From Bacillus tianshenii (GTDB taxonomy: Bacteria; Bacillota; Bacilli; Bacillales; Bacillaceae_N), in the NCBI GenBank assembly GCA_020524525.2, contig CP129018.1:2050115-2114114 (forward strand): DNA of 64,000 bases, written 5' to 3'. Positions 1 to 10,145 of this stretch are shown piece by piece. The first letter of the stretch is position 1; every line of letters starts with the position of its first letter. A program made the translations under genes and the position numbers. The notes beneath the pieces were generated by a model, which worked only from the letters and a program-made list of their open reading frames with translations, was not told where the DNA came from and searched no databases.

Positions 1-899
1 ACTTTTTCATGAAGCTCTTTTTCTTGCTCGTCTGACATAATGCCAACTTCTTTTAAGTACTTGGCAAACGTAATAATCGAGTCTTTTTTCTTTTCCGCTT
101 CAATTTCATCTTTCACTCGATAACGGTCATCGTCGTCACTAGAGTGTGGTGTTAAACGATAAGAAACCGTTTCAATAAGTGTTGGACCGTCCCCGCGTCG
201 GCCGCGATCAGCTGCTTCTTTTACCGCCTCAAATACAGCAAGCGGGTCGTTTCCATCTACTGTAATACCAGGCATTCCATAACCGATTCCGCGATCTGAG
301 ACATTTTCACACGCTAGCTGGCGATCGATCGGTACTGAAATAGCATATTTATTATTTTCACACATAAAGATAACCGGCAGCTTGTGTACACCTGCAAAGT
401 TTGCACCTTCGTGGAAATCACCTTGGTTAGATGAACCTTCACCGAAAGTAACAATTGAAACAATGTCATCACCGCGCATTTTCCCAGCAAGTGAAATTCC
501 TACGGCATGCGGAACTTGTGTTGTAACTGGAGAAGAGCCTGTTACGATACGATTTTTCTTTTGACCAAAGTGTCCAGGCATTTGACGTCCACCTGAGTTC
601 GGGTCTTCAGCCTTAGCAAAACCAGAGAGCATCACTTCTTGCGCTGTCATCCCGAATGCAAGTACAACCCCTAAGTCACGGTAGTATGGAAGTGCATAGT
701 CCTTCTTACGATCTAAAGCAAACGCCGCTCCTACTTGGGCTGCTTCTTGACCTTGACATGAAATAACGAAAGGAATCTTACCAGCACGGTTTAACAACCA
801 CATACGCTCGTCAATCTTACGTGCTAATAGCATTGTTTCGAACATTTCCATTACTTGCTCATCACTTAAACCTAATGCTTGATGACGATTTTCCGCCAT
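1..899 (-). CDS. bkdAA: Branched-chain 2-oxoacid dehydrogenase E1 alpha subunit (3' end beyond the window)
   Basis: This is the thiamine-diphosphate E1 alpha subunit of the branched-chain 2-oxoacid dehydrogenase, which decarboxylates the 2-oxoacids of Val, Leu and Ile and passes the acyl group to the E2 lipoyl domain. The reverse strand reads from ATG at 899 (MAENRHQALG...) off the left edge, giving 299 codons. Visible family features are a GRQMPGH segment, the thiamine-binding stretch from GEGSSNQGDFHE to ENNKYA, and RLTPHSSDDDD near the phosphorylation-loop region. GAGGAGG stands 9 bases before the start. It follows lpdV by 22 bases in the same operon; E1 beta and E2 should lie left of the window. 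Pyruvate dehydrogenase E1 alpha is the alternative, but the bkd neighbours argue against it. Confidence 0.93.
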   Translation of the reverse strand, partial: MAENRHQALGLSDEQVMEMFETMLLARKIDERMWLLNRAGKIPFVISCQGQEAAQVGAAFALDRKKDYALPYYRDLGVVLAFGMTAQEVMLSGFAKAEDPNSGGRQMPGHFGQKKNRIVTGSSPVTTQVPHAVGISLAGKMRGDDIVSIVTFGEGSSNQGDFHEGANFAGVHKLPVIFMCENNKYAISVPIDRQLACENVSDRGIGYGMPGITVDGNDPLAVFEAVKEAADRGRRGDGPTLIETVSYRLTPHSSDDDDRYRVKDEIEAEKKKDSIITFAKYLKEVGIMSDEQEKELHEK

Positions 900-921
900 A
901 GTTTCTACCTCCTCAAAATAA

Positions 922-2343
922 TTAGGAATGAATTGCTTTTCCGTCTACTGCAAGTGCCGCTTCACCAATTGCTTCCGCTAAAGTTGGATGCGGATGAATT
1001 GTATGCGCTACTTCCCAAGCTGTTGCGTCAAGAACACGAGCAAGACCTGCTTCTGAAATCATATCTGTCACATGAGGTCCAATCATATGAACACCAAGTA
1101 AATCTTCTGAATCTTTATCGGTAACAAATTTCACAAAACCGTCAGCCTCGCCAAAGACAAGTGCTTTACCGATGGCACGGAATTGAAATTTACCCGTCTT
1201 CACATCATAGCCAAGGTCTTTTGCCTCTTCTTCTGTAAGGCCAACACTCGCAACCTCTGGGTTAGAATATACACATTTTGAAACCATTGAGTAATCGATT
1301 GGGTCACACTTTTCACCAGCGATATGTTCCACTGCAAGAATACCTTCATGTGAAGCAACATGGGCAAGCTGCATGCCACCAATGACATCACCAATTGCGT
1401 AGATGTGTGACTCTTTTGTTTGCATATAATCGTTCACTTTAATAAAGCCGTTTTCCACTTCAATATCAGTATTTTGTAGACCGATATCTTCTGAATTCGC
1501 TTGACGTCCAACAGAAACAAGTAGTTTCTCAGCAGAAAATGATTTTTCTTCACCTTTATGCTCTGCTTTGATGGTAATGCCATCACCTTTTTCTAACGTA
1601 TCTGGAAGCACCTTTGCACTTGTTACAAGGTTGATGCCTTTCTTCTTCATTAGACGCTGCATTTCTTTCGATACTTCTTTGTCTTCAGTAGGAAGAATGC
1701 GGTCGGCATATTCAATGACAGTTACCTCTACACCGAAATCATGGAGCATCGATGCCCACTCAATACCGATCACTCCGCCGCCAACAATGACAATAGATTG
1801 AGGAAGATTTTCAAGTTGAAGGGCTTCATCTGATGTCATCACATAGTTGCCGTCTACTTCTAAGCCAGGTAATGTACGGGGACGTGAGCCTGTCGCTACA
1901 ATTACATTGCTTGGAATTAACATGTCATTTTCACGACCGTCACTGTATTCAACAGAGATAGTGCCAGCTGTAGGCGAGAAAATCGAAGGTCCTAAGATAC
2001 GTCCTAATCCTTCATATATGTCAATTTTCCCTCTTTTCATTAATCCTTGCACACCTTGGTGAAGTTGGTCTACAATCCCTTGCTTCCGCGATTGAACCTT
2101 TGCAAAATCAAGCTTCACATCATTTACGATGACACCGAAATCTTCTCCGTGCTTTGTGGTTGCATAGACTTCTGCACTGCGAAGCAATGCTTTCGATGGA
2201 ATACATCCTTTATGAAGACAAGTACCGCCTAGTTTCCCTTTCTCCACAATTGCTGTTTTTAAGCCAAGTTGAGAAGCTCTAATTGCAGCAACATAACCGC
2301 CGGTACCCCCGCCAAGGATGACGAGATCATAATTTTCAGCCAT
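922..2343 (-). CDS. lpdV: Dihydrolipoyl dehydrogenase of the branched-chain complex (E3)
   Basis: This flavoprotein reoxidises the dihydrolipoyl groups of E2 and makes NADH. At 473 aa it has the full family length. An N-terminal FAD fold (LGGGTGGYVAAIRA, residues 9-22) is followed by the redox-active disulfide motif GGTCLHKGCIPSK, a second Rossmann motif for NAD (VGGGVIGIEWA), and the C-terminal catalytic HPHPT with its His. AGGAGG precedes the ATG at 2343. It sits 16 bases after buk and just before bkdAA. Other E3 paralogues such as pdhD look alike in sequence; the operon context decides the assignment. Confidence 0.95.
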   Translation of the reverse strand: MAENYDLVILGGGTGGYVAAIRASQLGLKTAIVEKGKLGGTCLHKGCIPSKALLRSAEVYATTKHGEDFGVIVNDVKLDFAKVQSRKQGIVDQLHQGVQGLMKRGKIDIYEGLGRILGPSIFSPTAGTISVEYSDGRENDMLIPSNVIVATGSRPRTLPGLEVDGNYVMTSDEALQLENLPQSIVIVGGGVIGIEWASMLHDFGVEVTVIEYADRILPTEDKEVSKEMQRLMKKKGINLVTSAKVLPDTLEKGDGITIKAEHKGEEKSFSAEKLLVSVGRQANSEDIGLQNTDIEVENGFIKVNDYMQTKESHIYAIGDVIGGMQLAHVASHEGILAVEHIAGEKCDPIDYSMVSKCVYSNPEVASVGLTEEEAKDLGYDVKTGKFQFRAIGKALVFGEADGFVKFVTDKDSEDLLGVHMIGPHVTDMISEAGLARVLDATAWEVAHTIHPHPTLAEAIGEAALAVDGKAIHS

Positions 2344-2359
2344 TGCTTGTTCCTCCTTC

Positions 2360-3448
2360 TTATCGTTTAACCTTCGTTTGTGTTATTGGGTTTGGATATT
2401 GCTTTGCGTTTTCTTCACCGTTCAATACGCGCAAGCCGCCTTCTGCAAGTGCTTGTAATTCATTTTCACCTGGTTGGACGTTTACATCCGCAATCCACTC
2501 TATTCGTTTCACAATTTCATTTACAAAGTCTTTTCCATACGCTAATCCGCCTGTTAAGATAATGGCATCAACCTGACCTCTTAGAACAGCACTAGCTGAA
2601 CCAATTTCTTTCGCAATTTGATAAGCCATTGCGTCATAGACAAGCTTTGCGTTGTCGTCGCCATTTGCAATCCGCTTCTCAACCTCAACAGCGTCGTTTG
2701 TACCTAGATAGCCAACTAATCCGCCTTTTCCAACAAGCATTTTCATAATTTCGTCCATGTAATATTGCCCAGAAAAACACATAGAGACAAGGTCACCCGC
2801 CGGAATCGTTCCAGCCCGTTCAGGACTAAATGGACCATCACCATGTAAACCATTGTTTACATCCACAACACGACCATACTCATGAACCCCTACCGTTATT
2901 CCTCCGCCCATATGCGTGACAATAAAACGGCAATCTTCATATTTTTTATTCATTTCTTTTGCAACACGACGTGCTACTGCTTTTTGATTTAACGCATGAA
3001 AAATACTACGGCGTTCAATCTTCGCAACACCAGAAATGCGAGCAAGCTCTTGTAGCTCGTCGACCACTACAGGGTCAACAATATATGCTGGAATGTTCAA
3101 GCCACTGGCAATTTCATGTGCTAATATGCCGCCCAAGTTCGATGCGTGTTCACCTGCATAGCCTGCACGCAAGTCTTGAAGCATCACATTATTCACGGTA
3201 TATGTACCGCCTTCAATCGGTCGAAGTAAACCGCCGCGTCCAACAACTGCGTCTAATTTGGAAATATTCATTCCTTCGTGATCAAGTGCTTCAAGGATCA
3301 CTCGTTTACGGAAATCATATTGTTCAATAATTGAACCGAACTGTTCAATTTCTTCCGATTCATGACGAATTGATTGTTCTAAAACAATATGATCATTATC
3401 GAATACGCCAATTTTGGTCGAAGTCGAACCGGGATTAATGACTAACAT
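2360..3448 (-). CDS. buk: Butyrate / branched-chain fatty acid kinase
   Basis: An ASKHA-fold acyl kinase that converts (iso)butyryl phosphate plus ADP to the acid and ATP, completing the route begun by Ptb. The start is placed at ATG 3448, giving 362 aa that open [12 protein letters not shown], the family's N-terminal phosphate-binding motif. The open frame runs 33 codons further upstream, but those residues do not resemble the family. [10 protein letters not shown] and the LTGG near the C-terminus are the other nucleotide-binding signatures. The ribosome site before 3448 is weak (a GAGAA-like run), so translation may depend on read-through from bcd, 153 bases upstream. Confidence 0.92.
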   Translation of the reverse strand: MLVINPGSTSTKIGVFDNDHIVLEQSIRHESEEIEQFGSIIEQYDFRKRVILEALDHEGMNISKLDAVVGRGGLLRPIEGGTYTVNNVMLQDLRAGYAGEHASNLGGILAHEIASGLNIPAYIVDPVVVDELQELARISGVAKIERRSIFHALNQKAVARRVAKEMNKKYEDCRFIVTHMGGGITVGVHEYGRVVDVNNGLHGDGPFSPERAGTIPAGDLVSMCFSGQYYMDEIMKMLVGKGGLVGYLGTNDAVEVEKRIANGDDNAKLVYDAMAYQIAKEIGSASAVLRGQVDAIILTGGLAYGKDFVNEIVKRIEWIADVNVQPGENELQALAEGGLRVLNGEENAKQYPNPITQTKVKR

Positions 3449-3601
3449 TCTGTATTCTCGTTGCTGCAACGTTTGACCCTCCAATAGTACACAACGCTTT
3501 TCACTTTCATGCGTTGTCCGTATTCTTTTCAGGTCTTCTGCCCTCACTTCGTCCGAAGACAGAAGCCCGTTTCCCTCAGATTCTTTCCAACCGTGAGTTG
3601 A

Positions 3602-4696
3602 TTAGCGGCGGCTAAGAATATGATGACCATTCATTAAAAATTGACTGCGTGATTTTCTTAAGCCTTGAATGCGCTCTTCAGCCATTTTATCTGCTGCTTT
3701 GTATGTTGGAAGATTGTCACGTTTCGCTATCTCAATTACACGCTCAATATTGTCATATACCATTTCAACCTTTTTCATTGCACGCTCACGATTATATCCG
3801 TATAATTCGTCTGCTACATTGATTACACCACCAGCATTAATAACATAATCAGGTGCATATACAATGCCCATTTCATGTAACTTATCGCCATGACGTTCCT
3901 CTTTCAATTGGTTGTTCGCAGCACCTGCTACTACTTTTGCTTTCAATTGTGGAAGAGTTTCATCATTAATAGTTGCTCCTAACGCACACGGTGCATAAAT
4001 GTCACAATCTACACCGTAGATTTCGTTTGGCTCAACCGCTTTTGCCCCAAAGTTATCCACTGCACGTTGGACAGCTTCTTTGTTAATATCAGTTACAATT
4101 AAGCTCGCACCTTCTTCATGCAAGTGTTTACATAGATTGTACGCTACGTTTCCTACACCTTGAACAGCAATTGTTTTTCCTTCAAGTGAATCATTGCCAA
4201 AGGCTTCCTTTGCCGCTGCTTTCATCCCACGATATACACCGTAAGCAGTTACTGGTGAAGGGTTTCCAGATGAACCGAATGCAGGAGAAATACCTGTCAC
4301 ATAACTTGTTTCTTCATGGATTAAATCCATATCTGCAACTGTAGTACCGACATCTTCTGCTGTAATGTAACGACCGTTTAATCCTTGAATGAAACGACCG
4401 AATGCGCGGAACATTTCTTCATTCTTGTCTTTGCGCGGATCACCAATAATAACTGTTTTACCTCCACCAAGGTTTAAGCCAGCTGCTGCATTTTTGTAAG
4501 TCATCCCTTTTGCTAGACGAAGTGCATCTTCAATTGCTGCTGCTTCACTTTCATACGTCCACATACGTGTTCCGCCTAGAGCAGGCCCAAGTGTTGTATC
4601 GTGAATGGCAATAATTGCTTTCAACCCTGATTGTTCATCTTGACAAAATACCAACTGTTCGTAATCATACTTCTCCATATATTTAAAGATTTCCAT
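3602..4696 (-). CDS. bcd: Leucine dehydrogenase
   Basis: NAD-dependent oxidative deamination of leucine, valine and isoleucine to the 2-oxoacids used by the Bkd complex. At 364 aa it has the usual family length. The catalytic lysine lies in GGGKTVI (Lys80) after the substrate loop [10 protein letters not shown], and the C-terminal half has the NAD-binding [19 protein letters not shown] precedes the ATG at 4696. It is the second gene of the ptb-bcd-buk operon, 115 bases after ptb. That gap holds a GGGGCA/GTCCC dyad but no terminator T-run. Confidence 0.95.
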   Translation of the reverse strand: MEIFKYMEKYDYEQLVFCQDEQSGLKAIIAIHDTTLGPALGGTRMWTYESEAAAIEDALRLAKGMTYKNAAAGLNLGGGKTVIIGDPRKDKNEEMFRAFGRFIQGLNGRYITAEDVGTTVADMDLIHEETSYVTGISPAFGSSGNPSPVTAYGVYRGMKAAAKEAFGNDSLEGKTIAVQGVGNVAYNLCKHLHEEGASLIVTDINKEAVQRAVDNFGAKAVEPNEIYGVDCDIYAPCALGATINDETLPQLKAKVVAGAANNQLKEERHGDKLHEMGIVYAPDYVINAGGVINVADELYGYNRERAMKKVEMVYDNIERVIEIAKRDNLPTYKAADKMAEERIQGLRKSRSQFLMNGHHILSRR

Positions 4697-4811
4697 GCTT
4701 TGCTCCTCCTCATTGATGATAAAAATATTTTTTTCATTCCATAGGTCATACTTCTATAATTAGAAGGAACCGGGACAAGGGTATGCCCCGAATTCCATTG
4801 TTACACAAAAG

Positions 4812-5717
4812 TTACTTCGCAGAACAAACAGCAAGAGCAAGAGAGTGAAGCTTACTCTCAGCTGAATCAGCTCGTGATGTTAATACAATCGGTGCTTGTG
4901 CTCCTGCAATGACTGCTCCTACTTTTGCCTTTGCAAAATAGATTAAGGATTTGTACAGTGCATTGCCTGTTTCAATAGCAGGTACAAGTAAAATATCTGC
5001 TTGGCCTGCAACATCTCCAGCGATTCCTTTATGTTCAGCTGCATGCATCGATACAGCGTTATCGAGCGCAAGCGGTCCATCAATTAAACAGTTTTTAATC
5101 TGACCACGGTTGTTCATTTGTGTCAGAGCCGCTGCATCTAGAGTGGCTTCCATATTCGGGTTAACAACTTCCACTGCTGTGATAGGTGCAACCTTCGGCA
5201 TATCGACTCCAATCGCTCGCGCCACTGCCACCGCATTGTCGACGATTTTTGCCTTTTCCTGAAGTGTAGGCGCAATATTCATCGCTGCATCTGTAATGAA
5301 AATTAAGCGATCGAATCCGTCGATTTCAAATGCAGCTACATGAGAAAGGACGCTATTCCCTGCTCGTAAACCCCATTCTTTATTTAAAACTGCTCGAAGA
5401 ATAACAGCAGTCGGAATCATCCCTTTCATCAACACATCTGCTTTCTTTTGGCTAACAGCTTTTACAGCCATCTCAGCAGCTTCTTTTCCATTTGAAGCCG
5501 GTATAATTTCTAAATGGCTGTGTGCCGAGGCATCTACTTGATGCTCTTCTAGCAACGACCGAATCTCTTCTTCACTCCCGTAAAGCTGAAAACGTGCTAA
5601 GTTTTCTTGCAGTGCCATCAGCACCGCTTCAATGACTTCACGGTCTTCCGCTGCTGCGACTGCAACAGTCTTCTGTTTGTCTTGGGTTGCTTTTTGAATT
5701 AATGCAGACAATTTCAT
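4812..5717 (-). CDS. ptb: Phosphate (iso)butyryltransferase
   Basis: Exchanges CoA for phosphate on butyryl-, isobutyryl- and related acyl-CoA, making the acyl phosphate used by Buk. This is the first gene of the operon. The frame could open at GTG 5747, but the sigma-54 promoter at 5757-5773 predicts transcription starting at about 5745-5747. That GTG would have no leader, so the ATG at 5717 (MKLSALIQKA, 301 aa) is chosen; it also matches the usual family N-terminus. A PTA/PTB-type acyl-phosphate fold is indicated by MKGMIPTAV and the ITDAAMNIAPTL segment. Confidence 0.93.
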   Translation of the reverse strand: MKLSALIQKATQDKQKTVAVAAAEDREVIEAVLMALQENLARFQLYGSEEEIRSLLEEHQVDASAHSHLEIIPASNGKEAAEMAVKAVSQKKADVLMKGMIPTAVILRAVLNKEWGLRAGNSVLSHVAAFEIDGFDRLIFITDAAMNIAPTLQEKAKIVDNAVAVARAIGVDMPKVAPITAVEVVNPNMEATLDAAALTQMNNRGQIKNCLIDGPLALDNAVSMHAAEHKGIAGDVAGQADILLVPAIETGNALYKSLIYFAKAKVGAVIAGAQAPIVLTSRADSAESKLHSLALAVCSAK

Positions 5718-5756
5718 CTTTCTTTCAACCCTTTCTATTTCACTCACTTTTTATAA

Positions 5757-5773
5757 TGCAAAAAACGTGCCAA
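5757..5773 (-). promoter_or_regulatory. Sigma-54 (SigL) -24/-12 promoter of the ptb-bkd operon
   Basis: The reverse strand reads TTGGCACGTTTTTTGCA, an exact TGGCAC-N5-TTGCA match to the -24/-12 consensus. It lies about 40 bases before the ptb start and downstream of bkdR, which encodes a sigma-54 activator. Transcription should begin near 5745-5747. Confidence 0.93.
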
Positions 5774-5847
5774 CTTCCCCATTTATGAAAACGCTTTATT
5801 TAAGCCGTTTTCCGAGCAAACCAACTCTGCAAATCAATGCATAGTAC

Positions 5848-5873
5848 GCAAATTATTGCATGCTATTATTTGC
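5848..5873. promoter_or_regulatory. Probable BkdR upstream activating sequence (GCATGC palindrome)
   Basis: A 26-base inverted repeat with arms GCAAATtATt and AATaATTTGC flanks a GCATGC centre at 5858-5863. It overlaps the bkdR stop codon and ends 75 bases upstream of the -24 element, a normal distance for an enhancer-type activator site. A similar half site (TGCAAATCAATGCAT) sits at 5828-5842. The same centre recurs at 7941-7967 in front of bkdR. Binding by BkdR is inferred. Confidence 0.6.
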
Positions 5874-7922
5874 AATTTCATACTTATCGAGTTTGTAATA
5901 TAAATTCCGAATGGAAATACCTAATTTCTTAGCTGTTTTTGTTTTGTTCCCCTGACAACGTTCCAGTGTTTCAGAAATAACATGTTTCTCGTAGTCTTCC
6001 ACTAATTCATTTAAAGTATCGCTTCCATCAATTTGCATGTTTGGCTGTACTTGCATCGTTTTACCTGTTTTGATATTCAAATCGGGTATGTGCTTTTCAT
6101 CAATCATTACTTCATTGAATTGCATATTAATAATGGCTCGTCCAAGAATGTTTTCAAGTTCCCGAACATTCCCCGGCCAATCATACTCTTTCAGATAACG
6201 CAAAGCTTCAGACGTTAAGCCTTCTACATTTCTTCCGTAATCCTGATTTATCTTTTGAATAAGATGATCACATAATGCTTGGATGTCTTCTTTTCTTTTA
6301 CGAAGCGATGGAATGTGGATCGGCAATCGGTTCAACCTGTAGTATAAGTCTTCCCTGACTGTTCCATCCGCCATCCCCTTTTCGAGGTTGACATTCGTAG
6401 CTGCAATAACACGGACATTGATCGGAATCGCTTTCGTACCTCCGACACGTACAATCTCATTCTCTTGAAGCACACGAAGCAGCTTTGCCTGTGTATTTGC
6501 TGACAATTCACCGATTTCATCTAAAAAAATGCTGCCATTGTTTGCCTCTTCAAATAAACCACGCTTGCCGCCGCGTTTTGCACCTGAAAAAGCTCCTTCT
6601 TCATAACCGAACAACTCACTTTCAAGCAATGTTTCTGAAATTGCCGCACAATTGACCCGGATGAATTTGTTGTACTTTCGGTTACTACCGTTATGAATGG
6701 CATGTGCAAATAACTCTTTCCCTGTTCCTGACTCCCCGCGGAGCAGAACCGTTGCAGGTGTTTTCGCGCCGAGCTTTGCTTGTTCAACCGCAAATTTCAT
6801 TTCTTCTGATTCACCAATAATGTCATCAAACGAATATTTCGCTTCTAGCGTACGAATGATTTGTCTTGCTCTGCGAAGCTCTTTTGTTAATTCTTTGATT
6901 TCTGATACATCATGAATAACGCCAACGCTTCCTTTTAGCTTCCCATCCACAATAATAGGGGCGACGTTTACAATCACATCTTTCTTGTGCGGACCAACAC
7001 GCATTCTTGTCCCACGCACAGCTTTTCGTGTTTTTAACACTTGCATGTGCATACTTTCCCCTTCAGAAATATCAGTTGTGGCAGGCTTGCCGACTACATC
7101 TTCCTTTTCAAGTCCAGTAAGACGAGTATAGGCTCGGTTGATGATTATTCCCTTACCATGTTCATCAACGACAGAAATAGCTTCATCTGATGATTGAATA
7201 ATCGCTTCTAGCATCGTTTGGATATCTTTTAAATTGGTAATTTCAGTTGCCAAATCGACAACTTCTGTAATATCCTTGAATACCGCAATCGCACCGATAA
7301 CTTTTCCCTCATTACTCATCATCGGTATTCGTGTCGTAATAATTTTTGTCCCGTCTTCTAGCACTTGTTCTTTATTCATTTCGGACTGTTTAGTAGTCAG
7401 TACTCTTGGCAGCTTGCTGTTTGGTATAACTTCTGTTACAGATCTGCCGATTACTTCTTCAAATTGAAGCTTCATCATTCGCTCTGCAGCTTTGTTAATG
7501 AGGATTAAATTTTCCTTTGCATCAATCGCCACCATGCCATCATGGGTTGCATTTAAGATCATATCTTGCATATATGATTGATTTTTCAACGTTTCGATTA
7601 ACGTTTCTTTCTCTTCCATTAATTGCGCTGTAATATACGCAACCGAACCAGGAATCACAACCATATTATTTCCACGATGTTTCACAAGTGACTTAAACAC
7701 ATGTTCATCCCCTGTTGCTTCAACGATGACATCCACTTCATCATGTAATAATTCCTTCCAATCCCCTCCTGTCTGAATATTTAATTGCTTTGCAAGTTTC
7801 ATCCCAGGTGCTTCCATATTTATATCGGCTATTGCAACCACATTCGTTGCATTTGTTTGATTAAACATTTTTAAAATTGCTGTGCCACCTTTGCCAGCTC
7901 CCACAATTAATACATTTTGCAC
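5853..7922 (-). CDS. bkdR: Sigma-54-dependent activator of the bkd operon
   Basis: An enhancer-binding protein that drives the -24/-12 promoter downstream of it. The start is set at GTG 7922 ([10 protein letters not shown], 689 aa), with GGAG 7 bases upstream. A longer frame to 8003 lacks a ribosome site, and its first 27 codons do not look like the family. Domain order: an N-terminal Rossmann-like motif (VGAGKGGTA), two PAS-like regions (about 110-350), an AAA+ domain with Walker A GESGTGKE and sigma-54 contact loop GAFSGA (serine in place of the commoner GAFTGA threonine), Walker B LDEIGE, then a Fis-type helix-turn-helix ending in [14 protein letters not shown]. Confidence 0.95.
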   Translation of the reverse strand: MQNVLIVGAGKGGTAILKMFNQTNATNVVAIADINMEAPGMKLAKQLNIQTGGDWKELLHDEVDVIVEATGDEHVFKSLVKHRGNNMVVIPGSVAYITAQLMEEKETLIETLKNQSYMQDMILNATHDGMVAIDAKENLILINKAAERMMKLQFEEVIGRSVTEVIPNSKLPRVLTTKQSEMNKEQVLEDGTKIITTRIPMMSNEGKVIGAIAVFKDITEVVDLATEITNLKDIQTMLEAIIQSSDEAISVVDEHGKGIIINRAYTRLTGLEKEDVVGKPATTDISEGESMHMQVLKTRKAVRGTRMRVGPHKKDVIVNVAPIIVDGKLKGSVGVIHDVSEIKELTKELRRARQIIRTLEAKYSFDDIIGESEEMKFAVEQAKLGAKTPATVLLRGESGTGKELFAHAIHNGSNRKYNKFIRVNCAAISETLLESELFGYEEGAFSGAKRGGKRGLFEEANNGSIFLDEIGELSANTQAKLLRVLQENEIVRVGGTKAIPINVRVIAATNVNLEKGMADGTVREDLYYRLNRLPIHIPSLRKRKEDIQALCDHLIQKINQDYGRNVEGLTSEALRYLKEYDWPGNVRELENILGRAIINMQFNEVMIDEKHIPDLNIKTGKTMQVQPNMQIDGSDTLNELVEDYEKHVISETLERCQGNKTKTAKKLGISIRNLYYKLDKYEIANNSMQ

Positions 7923-7940
7923 AATCGTTCTCCACTCCTT

Positions 7941-7967
7941 TGCAACTTTTGCATGCAAAACATTGCA
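7941..7967. promoter_or_regulatory. GCATGC-centred palindrome in the bkdR leader
   Basis: A perfect 14-base palindrome TTTTGCATGCAAAA (7947-7960) is flanked by TGCAA and TTGCA arms, directly upstream of the bkdR ribosome site. It shares its centre and TTGCA/TGCAA arms with the element at 5848-5873 near the operon promoter. This suggests that BkdR, or a common regulator, also acts on its own gene. Confidence 0.5.
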
Positions 7968-8060
7968 TACTTTGATCATAGCTTGAAAAGTGGGACTTGA
8001 CAATCTTCCAAAAATTTATCATGCTCAAATATAGAAAACAGTAAGAGAAGGGATAAAAAA

Positions 8061-8294
8061 ATGAAACGAATTCTCGCCTTGTTAATTATGTTAATTCCCG
8101 GTTTCGGAGCAGGGTATGGTATAAAGTTAATGCGTGATATGGTTTTTGGCATCCAACAACCACCATTTCCATTTCTTTGGATACAATTTTTGATTGGTCT
8201 GCTTCTATTTCTTGTAGGATTAGGCTTTGTCGGTGGGTTTATTCTTTATCGCGACCGTAAACGAAACAAAGTTCAAGGAAAATTCCAACGTTAA
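8061..8294 (+). CDS. yqzF: DUF2627 family small membrane protein (YqzF-like)
   Basis: A 77-aa protein with two hydrophobic helices (residues 4-27 and about 37-61) and a basic tail. It is divergent from bkdR, as yqzF is in B. subtilis. AAGGGATAAAAAA before the ATG includes a ribosome site. No enzymatic motif is visible and the function is unknown. It ends in a hairpin terminator shared with the convergent chemoreceptor gene. Confidence 0.75.
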   Translation: MKRILALLIMLIPGFGAGYGIKLMRDMVFGIQQPPFPFLWIQFLIGLLLFLVGLGFVGGFILYRDRKRNKVQGKFQR

Positions 8295-8327
8295 AAGGAG
8301 CGCCCATATAGGCACTCCTTTTTTTTA
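8295..8327. terminator. Bidirectional terminator between yqzF and the chemoreceptor gene
   Basis: The stem AAAGGAGcGCC / GGCaCTCCTTT is followed by a T-run on the plus strand and mirrored by an A-run on the other side, between convergent genes. Confidence 0.8.
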
Positions 8328-9996
8328 CTTTGTTATCTTAAATTGGTTAACTTGTTCTTGTAAATGATCAGCCATATTTGCGAGCATTTGCGAAGCAGCG
8401 TTAATTTCTTCCATCGTCGCCATTTGTTCCTCTGACGCTGCGGCTACTTCCTCTGTATCACCCGCAGATACTCCTGCAAGGTTCGAAATCTCATCTGCAT
8501 TTTCTACAATTCTTGTCGCGTCATCATTAATTTGCTTAATTGCGCCTGTTAAACTTTCCATTTCATGATAGACGTCATTGACTGATTGTTTAATTTTCCT
8601 GAATGATTGCCCAGCTGTGCTGACAACTGCGCCACCCTCAGACACTGCTTTTGAACTTTCTTCCATCATATAAGAAGCATCTTTAATTTCATCATTAATC
8701 ATTAAAATAAGGTCGGCAATTTCAGAAGCTGCTTTCCGTGACTGCTCAGCAAGCTTGCGTACTTCTCCAGCTACAACTGCAAAGCTTTTACCTTGTTCAC
8801 CTGCACGTGCTGCTTCGATTGCTGCATTCAACGCAAGAAGGTTTGTCTGTTCACTTATATCAGTAATGGTCGTAATAATTCCCATGATTGACTTAGACTG
8901 ACCACCAAGTTCTCGAATGACTTCCTCAGTTTTACGTACTTTCGTTGTAATGTCTTCCATTTCTTCAACAACTTCTGCTAAGTTACTAGCTCCTTCTTCT
9001 GCAAATTGAGAAGCAATTTGAGCATCTTCCTTCACTTGACTTACGTTATTTTTCGTTTGTGAAATGGCGCCCGAAATATCATGAATCGATTCAACGACCA
9101 CTCCCACTCGCTCAACTTGGTCTTGAGAGCTTCGCGAAATCTCTTCGGCTGCACTAGCAATTTGCTCAGAAGCTCGTGTATTCTCACCTGCGCTAGCTGT
9201 TAACTCTTCCGACGAGGCAGCTACTTGCTCAGATGCTTCATGAATTTCCGTTAAAATGCCTTTCAACTTCTGAATCATGCTATTATACATAACCGAAATT
9301 TGTCCAACTTCATCTCTAGAATAAACCGGGACTCCAACCGTTAAGTCACCTTCCTCTGCTTTTTTCATAGCTTCAACGACTGATTTAATCGGTTTTGTAA
9401 TTTGATTCACAATGAATGCCCCAGCTAGAACTGCTGCTATTGCACCGAGAATACTAATAATAAACATGTCTCTTTCAATTTTATTCGTACTCTTCAACAT
9501 GTCATGAAGGTAGCTGGAAACCGCAAAAATATGGCCATTTGGCAATTCATGAAATGCTGCCACCTTCATTTCACCTTTCCACTCATATTCAATGTAACCA
9601 TTTTTTTGTTTGATAATTTCTTGCATGAATTCATATTCCATCAGATTCGTGCCAACTAATTGTTTATCTGGATGGAAGATCGTATTGGCCTCTGAGTCTA
9701 CAATATATCCATATCCATCTGAACCCTGTGCCTCATAATAATTTTTCTTCATATCCTCTAATAGGCCTTCTACGATCTGTCGTTCTTCCTCTGTAATCTC
9801 TGTGTCAGTCATATATTCACCGATTTGTTCAGCCTTGATGCTGACGATATAATTTAAGTCTTGTTTTGTTAATTTGTATATCCCCTCTTTCGAATTGTAG
9901 CTTAAGAACCCCGCCGCTAATAGCGGAAGTAACGTAACGACTAAAATTGTAAGAAGTAATTTTATTTTTATTGAAGCGTTTTTCGCAACCCCCCAT
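8325..9996 (-). CDS. Methyl-accepting chemotaxis protein, start out of frame (frameshift in a G6 run)
   Basis: A transmembrane chemoreceptor signalling to CheA/CheW. From the C-terminus back it has the MCP signalling hairpin with the invariant EQTNLLALNAAIEAARAGE, a HAMP domain after a membrane helix (about ISILGAIAAVLAGAFIV), and a Cache-like sensor ('YGYIVDSEANTIFHPD'). The in-frame reading has no ATG, GTG or TTG before ATG 9812, which lies inside the sensor and lacks a ribosome site. In the same frame, upstream codons encode the missing first membrane helix (IKIKLLLTILVV...LAAGFL) back to TAA at 9996-9998. A well-placed AGGGAGGGG-TATA-ATG stands at 9994-9996 but is off by one base. Five G instead of six at 9989-9994 would give an intact protein of about 556 aa. 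This is a real mutation, slippage-based switching, or a sequencing indel. Confidence 0.85.
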
Positions 9997-10145
9997 TATA
10001 CCCCTCCCTGTTAATCTACAAAACTCATACTAAGACTAAAATACGATAGATCAGGGAAAAATTCTATAATTTTCATAATATTTATACAATATAGCCCGTA
10101 ATATACTACTTATTACCTAGACCTTTAAACATAACGAGCACCAGT

